64,000 nucleotides of DNA from Torymus aiolomorphi. Its lineage: Eukaryota > Arthropoda > Insecta > Hymenoptera > Torymidae. Both the position numbers and the translations under genes were made by a program. The notes under the pieces are model-generated. The model had not been told where the DNA came from. It ran no database searches and worked only from the letters and a program-made list of their open reading frames with translations. Location of the stretch: positions 213,141,376-213,205,375 of the forward strand of contig CM070873.1 in the NCBI GenBank assembly GCA_036365515.1, in the 5' to 3' direction. Positions 36,237 through 50,766 of this stretch are shown here, piece after piece (the first letter of the stretch is position 1; each line of letters begins with the position of its first letter).

Positions 36237-36917
36237 ATGGTTGATACGCAAGTGGACATCCTGCAAATTAACTTGCATCACAGTAAAAGCGCCTCAGTGG
36301 TATTAACCAGGTGCATGACTGTCAGACACACATGCCCAGCTATTGCGCTGGTGCAAGAACCCTGGCTGGTCAGGAACGAGATAAAGGGACTATCGGTCAC
36401 GGGGCGTGTCTACGCGAGTGGGGAGCATGTCGGGCAAAGAGCGTGCGTGGTCGTGAAAGGGCTGGAGGCGACGCTCATGCAGGAATTCTCAACGAGAGAC
36501 CTAGCGGTGGTAAGAATTCGTGCGAAGTACGGCGTCAACAGGGGCAAAGAGTTCATCGTAGCATCTGCTTACTGTGCGCATGAGAGAAAATCTCCCCCAG
36601 AGGAGGTTAAAAGGTTAACCAGGTACTGTAGGAAGGAAGGACTCGGGCTCATTGTTGAATGTGATGCCAACGCCCACAATGAGGCGTGGGGTAGCACGGA
36701 CACAAATGAGCGGGGGGAGAAACTCCTGGAGTACCCGATTGAGAAAAACCTCATGGTTTTAAACACAGGTGCGGAACCGACCTTTGTCACGTCTAACAGA
36801 AGCGAGGGACTCGATACCACCTTCTGTTTCGGACTGCTGAAGGGATGGGTTCACGACTGGAGAGTCTCTGAGGAGCCCTCTATGTCGGACCATAGGATTA
36901 TCAGAGCGCCACCTTGA
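36237..36917 (+). pseudogene. LOA-like LINE ORF2: endonuclease domain
   Basis: AP-endonuclease-like domain of about 225 residues: ILQINLHHSKSAS (N-terminal Asn), ALVQEPWL (catalytic Glu), VECDANAHNEAWGS and MSDHRII (catalytic His pair region). The frame stops at 36,917. The continuing protein (VVWYKDPKQTDWDGFRASI) is in another frame from about 36,925, so there is a frameshift at about 36,905-36,925. Confidence 0.8.
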
Positions 36918-38245
36918 GGGGCATTGTCCCCAACGTGGTCTGGTATAAGGACCCCAAGCAAACAGACTGGGATGGCTTTAGAGCCTCAATACGGCGATGC
37001 ACAGTCGGATTCAGGGGGCGAGATATGGTACACCGAACGAGCTGGAACGCACCGAAGCCTTTATCAGGACGGTGATCACAATCGTGTTCGAGGAAAATTG
37101 TCCCATCACTCAAAAAACCACTGGACGCGGCAGGCGGAGTGGAGTAAAGAGTCGGAGGCAAGGCGGAAGGAAGCAGGTAGGCTCTTTAATAGAGCGTGGA
37201 AAAAGAACACGATAGAGATTTGGGAAGCCTACAAGCTTAGTCAAAGACTATAAGAGAAGGCTGATGGGAGTTTTACTAGGACACCGGAAGAGACCCGGCA
37301 GTGATGCTGGAGACCAATATCCCTGACTTCAGGCGGACGGGCGGGGCGGACGAGCCCCCCTCCCTCCCGGAGGGCTGGTAGAAAGGCGGATTGGAGCATA
37401 GCAGAGCAGGTAGTCACAGCGCAAAGGGTCAAAGAGGCTATCATGTCCTTTCAGCCATACAAAGCACTATGCCTGCAAGTATGGATAACATCACCCCAGT
37501 GCTGCTGCAACAGGACCTGGAGGAGATTACGGGACTGCTGACAAGGGTACTGAGGGGCTGCATAGCCCTTGGGTACACATCCAGGCAGTGGCTTAAAACA
37601 AAGGCGAATGTCATCCCCAAGCCAGGGAAGAAGAGTTACACGGATGTGAAAGATTACCGGCCCATTAGCCCACGTCATTTCTTTTGAAGACGCGATTGAA
37701 AAGCTTGTGGATGGCTATCTTAAAGAAGGTCCTCTGAAGATCTGTCCGCTTCACGAGGAACAACACGCGTATCGCACGGGCAGGTCAGTGGAAACAGCGC
37801 TCCTTTCGGTGGTCAACTACGTTGAAGAACAGCTTGAGCTGAAAGGAGTATGCATAGGAGCCTTTCTGGACGTTGAAGGAGCGTTCAATCGGACCTCTAG
37901 AGAGGCGATCCGGAAGGATGCGGTAGAACATGGTATCCCTAAGAGCATCATTGACTGGATCATGAGCTCCTTCATGGTGAGTAGGGAATGGTGAGTAGGG
38001 AATCCTGGATGGGACACTCGATCGGTGGGCGAGTATCCGAAGGCTGTCCCCAGGTTTTGTCCCCCCTGCTGTGGAGCCTGGTGGTAGATAGCCTACTACG
38101 AGTACTAAACGGGGTGGGAGTCAAGGCGGTAGGATATGTGGACGATATAGCTATCCTAGCGAGGGAAGCTTATGAACAAGTTCTTAGGGACTTGGTTCAA
38201 GGATCCCTCAAGGTAACGAAGGAGTGGTGTAGTAGCAAAGCATAG
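36918..38245 (+). pseudogene. LOA-like LINE ORF2: reverse transcriptase, several frameshifts
   Basis: The connecting region is spread over several frames (36.9-37.4 kb). RT segments: VIPKPGKKSYTDVKDYRPIS (37,612-37,672), then a frameshift to EEQHAYRTGRSVETAL and GAFLDVEGAFNRTS. A small duplication ('gtgagtagggaat', about 37,977-38,001) breaks the frame, which resumes at GRVSEGCPQVLSPLLWSLVVD. The catalytic VGYVDDIAIL is intact (about 38,130). The frame stops at 38,245. Confidence 0.8.
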
Positions 38246-39738
38246 CGAATTCATGGGGATGAATCGGTAGCCCTTATCTTCACAAAGCGCTATAAAATTA
38301 GAAAGCTGAGGAAGATGAAGGCGGGGAACTTAGAGATTCCTTTCGCGGAGGAAACCAAATATCTGGGAGTTATCCTCGATAGAAAGTTACTCTGGCGCAG
38401 GTACCTCGAGGAGAAATGTAGAAAAACAATCTCCACTTTCTGGCAATACAGAGGAGTATTGGGTTCAAGGTGGGGAGTGGATCCGCGGCAAATGCACTGG
38501 ATCTACTCTGCCATTATTGTGCCGAGGTTAACGTTTGCCTCAGTAGTCTGGTGGAGCAGAACACTGCGGAGCACGGATTGCGCGAAGCTGAATCGGGTAC
38601 AGGCGCTTTTCTTAAGGAGCATAACTGTCACTAGGAGGAGTACGCCCTGTGCCGCTATGAGGACCATGCTGAACCTACCGTCTCTGGCACTGCACATCAA
38701 GTCTGAGGCAATGAATACGGCATACCGGTTAGGTTGCGTCGGTCTGTGGAAAACGGACAGCAAGAGGCATAAACGGCTGTTCGGGGATTCACTGAGGGAG
38801 CTCTGGAAAGAACCGCAGGATATAATACCACCTCAACCGGTAAGGAAGGGGAAATGCAAAATCCACATTCCGGAGAGGGTGAGGTGGGAGGAATGTAGAC
38901 CCAAACACGGCGAAATTTGGTTCACGGACGGGTCTAGGGCAAAGGAAGGGGTGGGAGCTGGCTTCTGTGGACCTAGGCAGAAGGACAGCTTCTGCTTTAA
39001 AATGGAAAGCTACAACACGGTTTTCCAGGCCGAGGTACTCGCGATCAAGTCATACGCGGAGGGACTAACAAGGGCTGGCAAGTCGGGCTAGATTATTTGG
39101 ATCTACTCGGACAGCCAGACGGCATTGAGAGCCATCGAGAAGACCGTTACTTGCTCTAAGTTAGTAATGGAAACAAAGACCTCGTTGGATGCACTAGGTA
39201 TGGCTAATCTTCTCAAATTAACCTGGATTCCGGGTCACTCCGGGTGGAAAGGTAATGAAAGGGAGGATACTCTTGCTAAACAAGGGGGTCGCACTCACGG
39301 CCCCATTAGACAGCAAGCTGGCATGTCGGTGCAAAAAGGCCGGAGCAGAATAGCTGCTCACATCATGAGCCTATGCGAAATGAAGTGGCTCGCGACTGAG
39401 CGTTGCAGCAAATCCAAGGCCATGTGGGGAGTAACGGGTGACCAATGGGGCCGAGAACTTCTTTCCCTCGGCAGGTGGCAACTCAGAAGGGCAGTAAAAC
39501 TGATAAGAGAGCACTGCGACCTGCGGAGTTTCCAACACCCAGGTGCGGGGAAGACTGTGAGGAAACGCCAATCCACGTGATCTGTGAGTACCCTGCACTG
39601 GCGGAATCCAGAAGGAAGTGGTTTGGCAGGGCGGTGGCAATACCAGAAGAGATCAGGGAGCACAGAATTAGGGGGTCCTTGACTACTGCTCTGCAGTTGG
39701 CCTCCCCTAAGGTGGGACCCGAGGTAGGTGGGGAATAG
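38246..39738 (+). pseudogene. LOA-like LINE ORF2: RT C-terminus, RNase H and zinc-finger tail
   Basis: ETKYLGVILDRKLLW marks the RT thumb. RNase H shows GEIWFTDGSRAKEGVGAGF (first Asp), VFQAEVLAIKSYAE (Glu), a stop at 39,089-39,091, then IYSDSQTALRAI (second Asp) and WIPGHSGWKGNE (His). A last shift leads to CGEDCEETPIHVICEYPAL, the Cys/His tail typical of these elements. It has all catalytic motifs but at least two frame breaks. Confidence 0.8.
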
Positions 39739-39809
39739 CGTACAATGGCAAGCAAGCTAAGAGCGCTACACCGTTATGGTCCCCGCGAGTTTACAATCTA
39801 ATCTAATCT

Positions 39810-40283
39810 AATGAAGGAGTTACGTAGGCGTGCAAAAAATAAGCAATGTCATTATTTAAATAATTCTTAAACCCAAGTTGCCACGGGTAGCGAGGCACTT
39901 GCGTATAAGGGAGTACGTAGGCATGGACAATTGGGCAATATCATTATTTAAATTATTCTAAAAATGAAGTAACCGGGGGTGTAAAGACAGTCCGAATAAG
40001 GAAGTTACGTAGACGTTCAAAATAAACCAAGATTATTATTTAGATAATTTTTAATCATAAGTTGCCGGGGGAAACGAAGTACACGTGTTTCAGGTAGTAA
40101 CAGCGACGTGCAAAATTAGGCAAAATCATTATTTAAATAATTCAAATACACAAGTAGCTAGGGAAGGCAACGTCCATGCGTATAAGGGAGTTACGTAGAC
40201 GTGCAAATTAGGTATGATTATTATTTCAATATTAGAAAACTCCGGTTGCCGATGGGAGGGAGGTCCACACGTATAAGGGAGAT
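39810..40283 (+). repeat. ~92 bp satellite, central-right block
   Basis: About five degenerate units in the same orientation as the left block, immediately after the LINE tail. Confidence 0.85.
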
Positions 40284-40520
40284 ACGTCTCATATGAGATC
40301 TCATATTAGATTTTACATGAGTTCTAAGGTCTGAAATTTTTTTATTAATTATAAAATTGGAGATGAGATCTCATATGAGATGTCAGATAAGATCTAACGT
40401 CTCAAATTTTTTTACTTAATAGAAAATGGCTGATGAGATCTCATATGAGATCTCATATAGATCTCATATGAAATCTATATGAGATCTCAATTACAATCTC
40501 ACTTGAGATCTCATATTATA
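40284..40520. repeat. Palindrome-rich block of CATATGAGATCTCATATG-type words
   Basis: Dense repeats of 'ctcatatgagatctcatat' with AT-rich spacers ('tttttttattaatt', 'tttttttacttaat'). It separates plus-oriented satellite on the left from minus-oriented satellite on the right, so it sits at the orientation switch. It is related in word content to the foldback at 40.7 kb. Confidence 0.75.
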
Positions 40521-40726
40521 TTTTCACGCGGGCGTCCACGTAACTCCCTTATACGCGTGGATCTTGTTTTCCCCACCAACTTAGGTTTTGGAACTATTTA
40601 AATAATTGTCTTTCCTAATTTAGCACGTCTAGGTAACTTCCATATACGCGCAGATCATGCTTTCCCCTCTACTTGGGTTTTGGAATTATTTAAATTATTG
40701 TCTTGCCTAATATGGCACATCTACGT
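40521..40726 (-). repeat. ~92 bp satellite, inverted block
   Basis: Two units in reverse orientation. They match, as reverse complements, left-block units near 33,600-33,690 and 34,500-34,620. Confidence 0.85.
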
Positions 40727-41269
40727 CCCTACTGAAAAATCTCAGGTGAGATCTCAGGTGATTTCTCAGGTGAGATCTCATGTAAAATCTCACGCCAAAA
40801 TCTCACCTGAGATTTTGCTCCAGATGCTGCCGAAAACTTACGTTAATTAAAAATCAGCTTCTTCAGTATTGGAAATTGCCTTCTAGGATGTTTTACCCCC
40901 CAGACGAGCTCAAAAATACATGTTTCAAAGCATTTTACACAATTTTTCAATTTTTAAAAATTGATACATGATATCTCACCTGAGATCTCACATGATATCT
41001 CACCTGAGAAATCACCTGAGATCTCATGTATCAATTTTTAAAAATTGAAAAATTGTATAAAATGCTTTTAAACATGTATTTTTGAGCTCTTCTGGGGGGT
41101 AAAACATCCTAAAAGGCAATTTCCAATATTGAAGAAGCTGATTTTTAATTAACGTAAGTTTTCTGGAGCATCTGGAGCAGAATCTCAGGTGAGATTTTGG
41201 CGTGAGATTTTACATGAGATCTAAACTGAGAAATCACCTGAGATCTCACCTGAGATTTTTCAGTAGGGG
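40727..41269. mobile_element. Foldback element rich in CAGGTG/CACCTG
   Basis: 543 bp, ends ccctactgaaaaatctcagg and its reverse complement. Arms of about 220-240 bp match closely, including 'gagctc...aaaatacatgttt' and 'attaacgtaagtttt'. It contains ten CAGGTG/CACCTG hexamers within 'agatctcaggtgagatct'-like palindromes. It interrupts minus-oriented satellite. Confidence 0.85.
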
Positions 41270-42103
41270 TACAACTCCCTTGTACGTGTGGACCTCGCCT
41301 CCCCCGGCTACTTGCGATTAAGAATTATTTATATAATAATCTTGCCTAATTTTGCACGTCTACCTAACTTTCTTATACGCGTGGACCTCGCTTCCCTCGG
41401 CTATTTGGATTTTAGGATCATTTAAATAATTTTCTTGACTAATTGGGCACACGTACGCCACCCCCCCCCGCTACTTAGAATTAATAATTATTTAAATAAT
41501 TTTGTAGCCTAATTTGACTCATATACGTAACTCCCTTATACGCAGGGACCTTGCTTTTCCCTGGTACTTGCGTTTAAAAATTATTTTAATAATTATCTTT
41601 CCTAATTATTCGACGTCTACGTAACTCCCTTATATGCCTCGTACTGGGACTCCCAAATGATTTTGTGATTTTTAGCTTCGGCTATCTAACAGCAGAAAAT
41701 AAGCACAAAAATATGTCCTTTTTCCATAATCGCCAAATCGAATACTCAGAAAGCGGTCTGCTAGCTTAATTTTAAGCTAGCAGATAGCACGTTTCTCGGA
41801 AACGTCTATAGCAGAAAAATCGATTTAGGCGTAGGATAATATACTATACTTGCCTTATTTTATACTTTCATAGTAAGTTTTATATTAACAATATTATTAT
41901 TTGAAGAGTTATGACAAAATTATCACGAATTGCAAAGTGTGCTTATTGACTTGATAAGATTCGAAGAAATAAAAGGACTAGTTAAAAATTGTGTTGTTAA
42001 AACTTACTTAAAAAATTGCTTCTTCTTAAAAATGTGTTGATTGTTTAAAAAAAATATTTAAGATCTTATTAAAGTTTTTGGTACTCAGTTTGACGAATGT
42101 TGG

Positions 42104-42145
<42 letters not shown>

Positions 42146-43008
42146 AGCCTAATACTTGCCTTAGTTTAAACATTTGTATAATGTTATGAGAGTTTATTAT
42201 ATAGTACATTTTTAATATTATTATTAAATAGAAGTATTGTTATTCACAATAAAAGTTTTAAATTTGAATGTTTCCATACGATAACACATAATTATTCACC
42301 TCCCTTAAACATAATAACTTTTATCTTGATTAAAGTTATTCGCACCAGTCCAGATATGATTGCCATTAATCATTTTCAATCAGTTCTCAGCTCCAAAATT
42401 TAGTCCTATGGCTGGCATTGCAATGTACACATTTTTCTGAAATGAAAAATAAAACTCACAAAGTATCTATTCGAATAATTTTTATTCACCTTGTACTAAA
42501 TTATTAATGTAAGAAACAGTTAATAATTGTCTAAAATTACTTAAAACTATTTGTAACTGTTTATAAATGTTACGAAATATAGGATTTTGAACGCAGTTTC
42601 AAATAGTTTATACGAGTTTGAAACACTTTCAAATAATTTTTAATGACATTTAAAATGAATTAATAATTGATAATTAACAGTTTATAGTAAACTCTTACCA
42701 ACAGTTTTTAAAACTTTATAGAACAAAAATATTTCCGCTAAGGCAAAAACTAAAAAATTATTAGAATATAATAAATATATAATACATATCTGAATTCTCT
42801 TCATCGCTGCTAAAATATGTTCTTGTATGTCAACATCATAATTTCCACAAATTTACTTGTAAAAACGAAAATTCAACGGAACACTTGATTCTTTTTAACT
42901 TGAAACTTACTTAAAAATTTCTTCTTCTTAAAAACGTGATGATTGTTTAAAAAAATATTTAAGCTCTTATTAAAGTTTTTGGTATTCAGTTTGACGAATT
43001 TTGAGAAA

Positions 43009-43344
<336 letters not shown>

Positions 43345-44204
43345 CTAATACTTGCCTTACTTTAAACATTTGTATAATGTTATGAGAGTTTATTATATAG
43401 TACATTTTTAATATTATTATTAAATAGAAGTATTGTTATTCACAATAAAAGTTTTAAATTTGAATGTTTCCATACGATAACACATAATTATTCACCTCCC
43501 TTAAACATAATAACTTTTATCTTGATTAAAGTTATTCGCACCAGTCCAGATATGATTGCCATTAATCATTTTCAATCAGTTCTCAGCTCCAAAATTTAGT
43601 CCTATGGCTGGCATTGCAATGTACACATTTTTCTGAAATGAAAAATAAAACTCACAAAGTATCTATTCGAATAATTTTTATTCACCTTGTACTAAATTAT
43701 TAATGTAAGAAACAGTTAATAATTGTCTAAAATTACTTAAAACTATTTGTAACTGTTTATAAATGTTACGAAATATAGGATTTTGAACGCAGTTTCAAAT
43801 AGTTTATACGAGTTTGAAACACTTTCAAATAATTTTTAATGACATTTAAAATGAATTAATAATTGATAATTAACAGTTTATAGTAAACTCTTACCAACAG
43901 TTTTTAAAACTTTATAGAACAAAAATATTTCCGCTAAGGCAAAAACTAAAAAATTATTAGAATATAATAAATATATAATACATATCTGAATTCTCTTCAT
44001 CGCTGCTAAAATATGTTCTTGTATGTCAACATCATAATTTCCACAAATTTACTTGTAAAAACGAAAATTCAACGGAACACTTGATTCTTTTTAACTTGAA
44101 ACTTACTTAAAAATTTCTTCTTCTTAAAAACGTGATGATTGTTTAAAAAAAATATTTAAGCTCTTATTAAAGTTTTTGGTATTCAGTTTGACGAATTTTG
44201 AGAA

Positions 44205-44551
<347 letters not shown>

Positions 44552-45411
44552 CTAATACTTGCCTTACTTTAAACATTTGTATAATGTTATGAGAGTTTAT
44601 TATATAGTACATTTTTAATATTATTATTAAATAGAAGTATTGTTATTCACAATAAAAGTTTTAAATTTGAATGTTTCCATACGATAACACATAATTATTC
44701 ACCTCCCTTAAACATAATAACTTTTATCTTGATTAAAGTTATTCGCACCAGTCCAGATATGATTGCCATTAATCATTTTCAATCAGTTCTCAGCTCCAAA
44801 ATTTAGTCCTATGGCTGGCATTGCAATGTACACATTTTTCTGAAATGAAAAATAAAACTCACAAAGTATCTATTCGAATAATTTTTATTCACCTTGTACT
44901 AAATTATTAATGTAAGAAACAGTTAATAATTGTCTAAAATTACTTAAAACTATTTGTAACTGTTTATAAATGTTACGAAATATAGGATTTTGAACGCAGT
45001 TTCAAATAGTTTATACGAGTTTGAAACACTTTCAAATAATTTTTAATGACATTTAAAATGAATTAATAATTGATAATTAACAGTTTATAGTAAACTCTTA
45101 CCAACAGTTTTTAAAACTTTATAGAACAAAAATATTTCCGCTAAGGCAAAAACTAAAAAATTATTAGAATATAATAAATATATAATACATATCTGAATTC
45201 TCTTCATCGCTGCTAAAATATGTTCTTGTATGTCAACATCATAATTTCCACAAATTTACTTGTAAAAACGAAAATTCAACGGAACACTTGATTCTTTTTA
45301 ACTTGAAACTTACTTAAAAATTTCTTCTTCTTAAAAACGTGATGATTGTTTAAAAAAAATATTTAAGCTCTTATTAAAGTTTTTGGTATTCAGTTTGACG
45401 AATTTTGAGAA

Positions 45412-45864
<453 letters not shown>

Positions 45865-47024
45865 CTAATACTTGCCTTACTTTAAACATTTGTATAATGT
45901 TATGAGAGTTTATTATATATATACATTTTTAATATTATTATTAAATAGAAGTATTGTTATTCACAATAAAAGTTTTAAATTTGAATGTTTCTATAAGGAG
46001 CTCGATATAATGATTACATTAGTAACGTTTTTTGAAATAATATAATCAAACCTGTATTTTATGTACGATAATAAATTTTCAATACTATTAATTTGTAAAG
46101 TCATATGAAAATATATTTCTTTTTATTTTTATAGATTCCAGGAAAACCTTATACGTGCCTTATTTTATACTTTCGCAGAAAGTTTTATTATTTCTACTTT
46201 AATTTAGATAAATGAATATATCAAAAATTATTTTCGAGAAAAAAATGTTAATGCTTTCTTTTTAGAGAAAACATTTTTCAAACATTCTGTAGTTCTAATT
46301 TCCAAATAAAGTTTGTTAGTGTATTATTGTTCTACAGAATGTCTTGTTGGCTGTTTCAAAAAAATATTTAGGCTCTTCTGAAAGTTTTTCGTGGTGTCGT
46401 TATACAGTTGTTAAGTAAGAAAAGATGAGAGAAAAGGAGGGGACGGGGGTGCTGAATTTTTTTTTACAAAGCGACTTAACGGTGGTTTAGAGAGATAATA
46501 AAAATAATTTATTTTGGGTAGCATATAAGTTTTCCATAAACTTTTCATTTTTCTTATTTAAATATGTTTTATGTAATTATTGTTTTTCGAAAAGAAACTT
46601 TGCAGTTGTTAAGAGAGATAATAACAATAATTTATTTTCCAAACACGTAGGTTTTGCGTGAACTTTTAATTCTTATTAATAAATTAAAGAATTGGCAAGG
46701 AATGATAATATACACTTGTCTATAAGTTATGACTTTCGTAGAATACTTGTGGATTCCACACCTTTCTAAGAGACTATGTAAGAATAGAAAAATTAAAATT
46801 AGAAAAAGGAAAAAATTTATGCAACTTTTTGTAGAAATTTATTTATACTTAAAATTATTGATATTTAATTTACAAGTGCCATGATCAAAATAGTAAATGA
46901 AATTTTAATGTTCCTTATTTTGTATTATATTAAGGAGCTTCATTCACGTCAACCATTTATTCAGAATTTTTACCATTCTCGTTAGTTAACTTTCTTGCTT
47001 TTCTTTACTAACTTGCTTTCGTTC

Positions 47025-47450
47025 TTAACTATTATTTTGGTATCCAGATATTTCTATTTCATATGTATCTAGTTGTTGCCTGTACATGTTGCTTTCTCTT
47101 GTCACAACTTGCATCTTTTTCTGTAGCTTATTTATAAATCTAGATATTTTGTCATGCGAGTTATTTGTATCTGCACGTGTCTTTTTTCGTTCTTCATGAG
47201 GTTGTTTCATACCTTCCAATTTTATTTAAACATTTAAGATTCTACTTGAGACCTTAAGTGACCTTCTTTAGATGCTAACAGAGCTTTGGAGTGTTGTAAT
47301 CGATTTATTTCTCGTTTAAGCCCAAGCCACCAATTCCAATTGCCTCATATTTAGCTATTTTTGACAAAAAGCTCAGCTTTGGTCATTTTCAATTGAGAAA
47401 TCCCTTGCTCCAAATTTCTAATATTTCTCCAATCTAGGAACCAATTTAAA
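47025..47450 (-). pseudogene. Mad1-like fragment, right-arm copy
   Basis: Mirror copy of 30,505-30,933. The 64-codon open frame 47,025-47,219 differs from the left copy at about seven residues and keeps LQKKMQVVTRES and YRQQLDTYEIEI. The upstream segment (SKEGHLRSQV equivalent, about 47,230-47,290) is again in another frame. Both copies share the main breaks, so the fragment was already dead before the arm duplicated. Confidence 0.5.
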
Positions 47451-47499
47451 TCGAAAATATTTAATAATAACTTTTATCTTAATCAAAGTTATTCGCACC

Positions 47500-49470
47500 A
47501 GTCCAGATATGATTATCATTTGTATTAAAGCTTTCTTGACATTCTTGAATTGATATCACTTTTTGAAATTATTATCTGAATCTTGTGTAGAAAAATATTT
47601 ACTAAGAACTGATCTGAAACATTTTGACGTCTCCCACTGTGATAAAATTATAAATTAGATTAACTGAGCACTTTTATTCACTAAAATTTTCACAATAACA
47701 CATCATTTTCGCTTTTTAAAATATTTCAATATTCATTTAACATATTCTTTTAACTGGTGCTTGAGTAAATATGTACAATGGCACAGCGCACTGATATCAA
47801 CTAATTTTGTTGAAGATGACAAATTCTTTTTAAACCAATTTAAGTCTCAGACCAATATTTCAAATCAGCGTGATAAATTATATTGTATATTTATGCTCAC
47901 GTGTCACTCACCAATATTTTCTTCTATGCAAAAGCTTATTATAAAGTTTATGTACCTCATAATATTTATGCTTGCGTGTCACTATGCTCACTAATATTTT
48001 CTTGCGTGCAAAAGCTTATTATAAAGTATATGAACCTCATAACACATAATTATTCACTTCCGTTAAACATGATAACTTTTATCTTGGTCAAAGTTATTCG
48101 CAAGAGTCCAGATATGATTGCCATTTATGTACCATAAAACATCACTTTAAATCCTCAACTCTTGAGAAAATCATTCAGTTGTGAACACTATAGAGAACTT
48201 TTGAAATTATTATGGATTGAAACAACTTAAATTAATAACCCATAATTGTCACAAATAATCTAGTAAAATTAAGAAACACAACCAGCTTATGAACTAAGAA
48301 TCACTGAGAATTATTAAAGCTTTCTTGACATTCTTGAATGGATATAATTTTTTCAAATTATTATCTAAATCTTATGTAGAAAAATATTTACTAAGAACTG
48401 ATCTGAAACATTTTGACGTCTCCCACTGTGATAAAATCATAAATTAGATTAACTGAGCATTTTTATTCACTAAAATTTTCACAATAACACATGATTTTCG
48501 CTTTTTAAAATATTTCAATATTCATTTAACATATTCTTTTAACTGGTGCTTGAGTAAATATGTCCAATAGCACAGCGCACTGATATCAACTAATTTTGTT
48601 GAAGATGACAAATTCTTTTTAAACCAAGTCTCAGACCAATATTTCAAATCAGCGTCATAAATTATATTGTATATTTATGCTCACGTGTCACTCACCAATA
48701 TTTTCTGTTTTGCAAAAGCTTATTATAAAGTATATGAACCTCATAACACATAATTATTCACCTCCCTTAAACATAATAACTTTTATCTTGATCAAAGTTA
48801 TTCGCAACAGCCCAGATATTATAGCCATTTGTAAAACATCACTCTAAATCCACAATTCGTGAAAAAATTATTCAGTTGCCAACACTATAGAGTACATATG
48901 AAATTATTATTGATTGAATCAACTTAAATTAATAACCCATAATTGTCACACATAATCTAGTAAAATTAAGAATCACAACCAGTTTAGGGACTAAGAATCA
49001 CTGAGAATTTTTAAAGTTTGTGTAGAAAAATATTTACAAAGATCTCCTCTGAAACATTTTGACGTCTCCCACCTTGACAAAATCATAAATTAGATTAACT
49101 GAACACTTTTATTCACTACATTTTTCACAATAACACATCATTTTCTCTTTTTTCAGTATATCAATATTCATTTAACACAATCTTTTAACGGGTGCTTCAG
49201 TAAATGTGTACAATAGCCCAGCACTGATATCAACTAATGTCGTTGAAGATGTCAAACCAAAGCTCAGACCAATATGTCAAATCAACATCATAAATTATAT
49301 TGTTTATTTATGCTCACGGGTCACTCATCAATATTTTCTTCTATCCAAAAGCTTTTACATAAAGTTCCATAAAGTTTATGAACCCGATAACACATAATTA
49401 TTCACCTCCCTTAAACATAATAACTTTTATCTTGATCAAAGTTATTCGCACCAGTCCAGATATGATTGCC
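47500..49470 (-). repeat. Tandem 0.6-0.7 kb repeats in right arm
   Basis: Mirror of 28,488-30,480. Copies of the 'agtccagatatgat' block lie near 47,500, 48,105, 48,810 and 49,455. Confidence 0.85.
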
Positions 49471-50103
49471 ATTAATCTTCATTAATTTTCAATCAGTTCT
49501 CAGCTCCAAAATTTAGTCCTATGGCTGGCATTGCAATGTACACGTTTTTCTGAAATGAAAAATAAAACTCACAAAGTATCTATTCGAATAATTTTTATTC
49601 ACCTTGTACTAAATTATTAATGTCAATAACAGTTAATAATTGTCAACAATTACTTAAAACTATTTGTAACTGTTTATAAATGTTACGAAATATAGGATTT
49701 TGAACGCAGTTTCAAATAGTTTATACGAGTTTGAAACACTTTCAAATAATTTTTAATGACATTTAAAATGAATTAATAATTGGTAATTAACAGTTTATAG
49801 TAAACTCTTACCAACAGTTTTTAAAACTTTATAGAACAAAAATATTTCCGCTAAGGCAAAAACTAAAAAATTATTAGAATATAATAAGTATATAATACAT
49901 ATCTGAATTCTCTTCATCGCTGCTAAAATATGTTCTTGTATGTTAACATCATAATTTCCACAAATTTACTCTTGTAAAAACGAAAACTCAACAGAACACT
50001 TGATTCTTTGCTATAGTATCTGCTCTCTTCGCCGCAGTCTGCCGGAGCAGCGCTCTGAACTTAGTCAAATGATTCCGTTCTGGTTCGCTCTGAAGTTAAT
50101 CAA

Positions 50104-50766
50104 ATGATTCCGTTTCACCGGGAGAATCCTCGCGGGGCCAACGCTGGGTCCCCATCACCCGCGGGAAGGCCAGTGACGCCACCTCGCAGGAGCAGGACAC
50201 CAACCACCACCCCCACCGCCTCTGAGTCGCGCGCGCCTCCACCGCGTGAGCCATTGCCGGTGAAATTGACCGGGGTCATTTTCGGGAACCTTAAGCCCAT
50301 CGCCACTGACCCAGCCCATGATCCACCCCCGGGACACTGCTTCAACTGCTGGCAGCAGGGCCACAGTCGCCGCCAGTGCCCCCGCCCCCTACGCCGCGGA
50401 TTTTGCATGAACTGCGGCCGACGAGGGGAAGAGATTGGACAGTGTCCACAGTGGGAAACCGGCACAGGGCTCTCCAAAAGGAATGGGAGGAACAGAGCAA
50501 CAGGAGAGACAGAGAGAGCAGAGGAGAGACCCAGCCGGGGCGCAGCCGACCTCGAGAGAGAGAGGGAAGTGCTCACCGCCCTCGGCGGTCAGATCCGGAC
50601 CCGGAGCGCTCACGCCCCCGCGAGCCATCACTATCCCACCAAGGCCGCCAACACCCGCAGGGGAGGCCCAGCGGCTCTCGAGCCGCTACGTTGCCTGGCG
50701 CAACTCCTACGGGACACCCGTGACCTGGAGCCCGGGATGAGGCACCAGATCCTCTCGGTTAGTTAA
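50104..50766 (+). pseudogene. Retroelement gag fragment with CCHC knuckles
   Basis: A 220-codon open frame. It has a Pro-rich start, then VKLTGVIFGNLKPI, a proper CX2CX4HX4C knuckle (CFNCWQQGHSRRQC) and a second knuckle with Glu in place of His (CMNCGRRGEEIGQC). An Arg/Glu-rich segment follows. The first 39 bases lie inside the right end of the giant inverted repeat. The nucleocapsid role (RNA binding) is family knowledge. It may be the other part of the gag-like ORF at 27,079-27,899 (inference). Confidence 0.6.

Larger units (their letters stand above)
35801..39809 (+). mobile_element. Non-LTR retrotransposon (LOA/I-like), 5'-truncated
   Basis: Inserted between satellite units. It begins inside ORF1 and ends with a short (AATCT)n tail (39,792-39,808), directly followed by satellite. 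It carries ORF1, AP-type endonuclease, RT, RNase H and a C-terminal Cys/His region. RNase H points to the I/LOA group and separates it from the LINE at 8.6-11.8 kb. Confidence 0.85.

Noticed and set aside
32690..41640. Regularly spaced repeats that could look like a CRISPR array
   Set aside because: The ~92 bp monomers are contiguous and diverged along their whole length. There are no unique spacers, no short conserved repeat and no cas genes, and the genome is eukaryotic.
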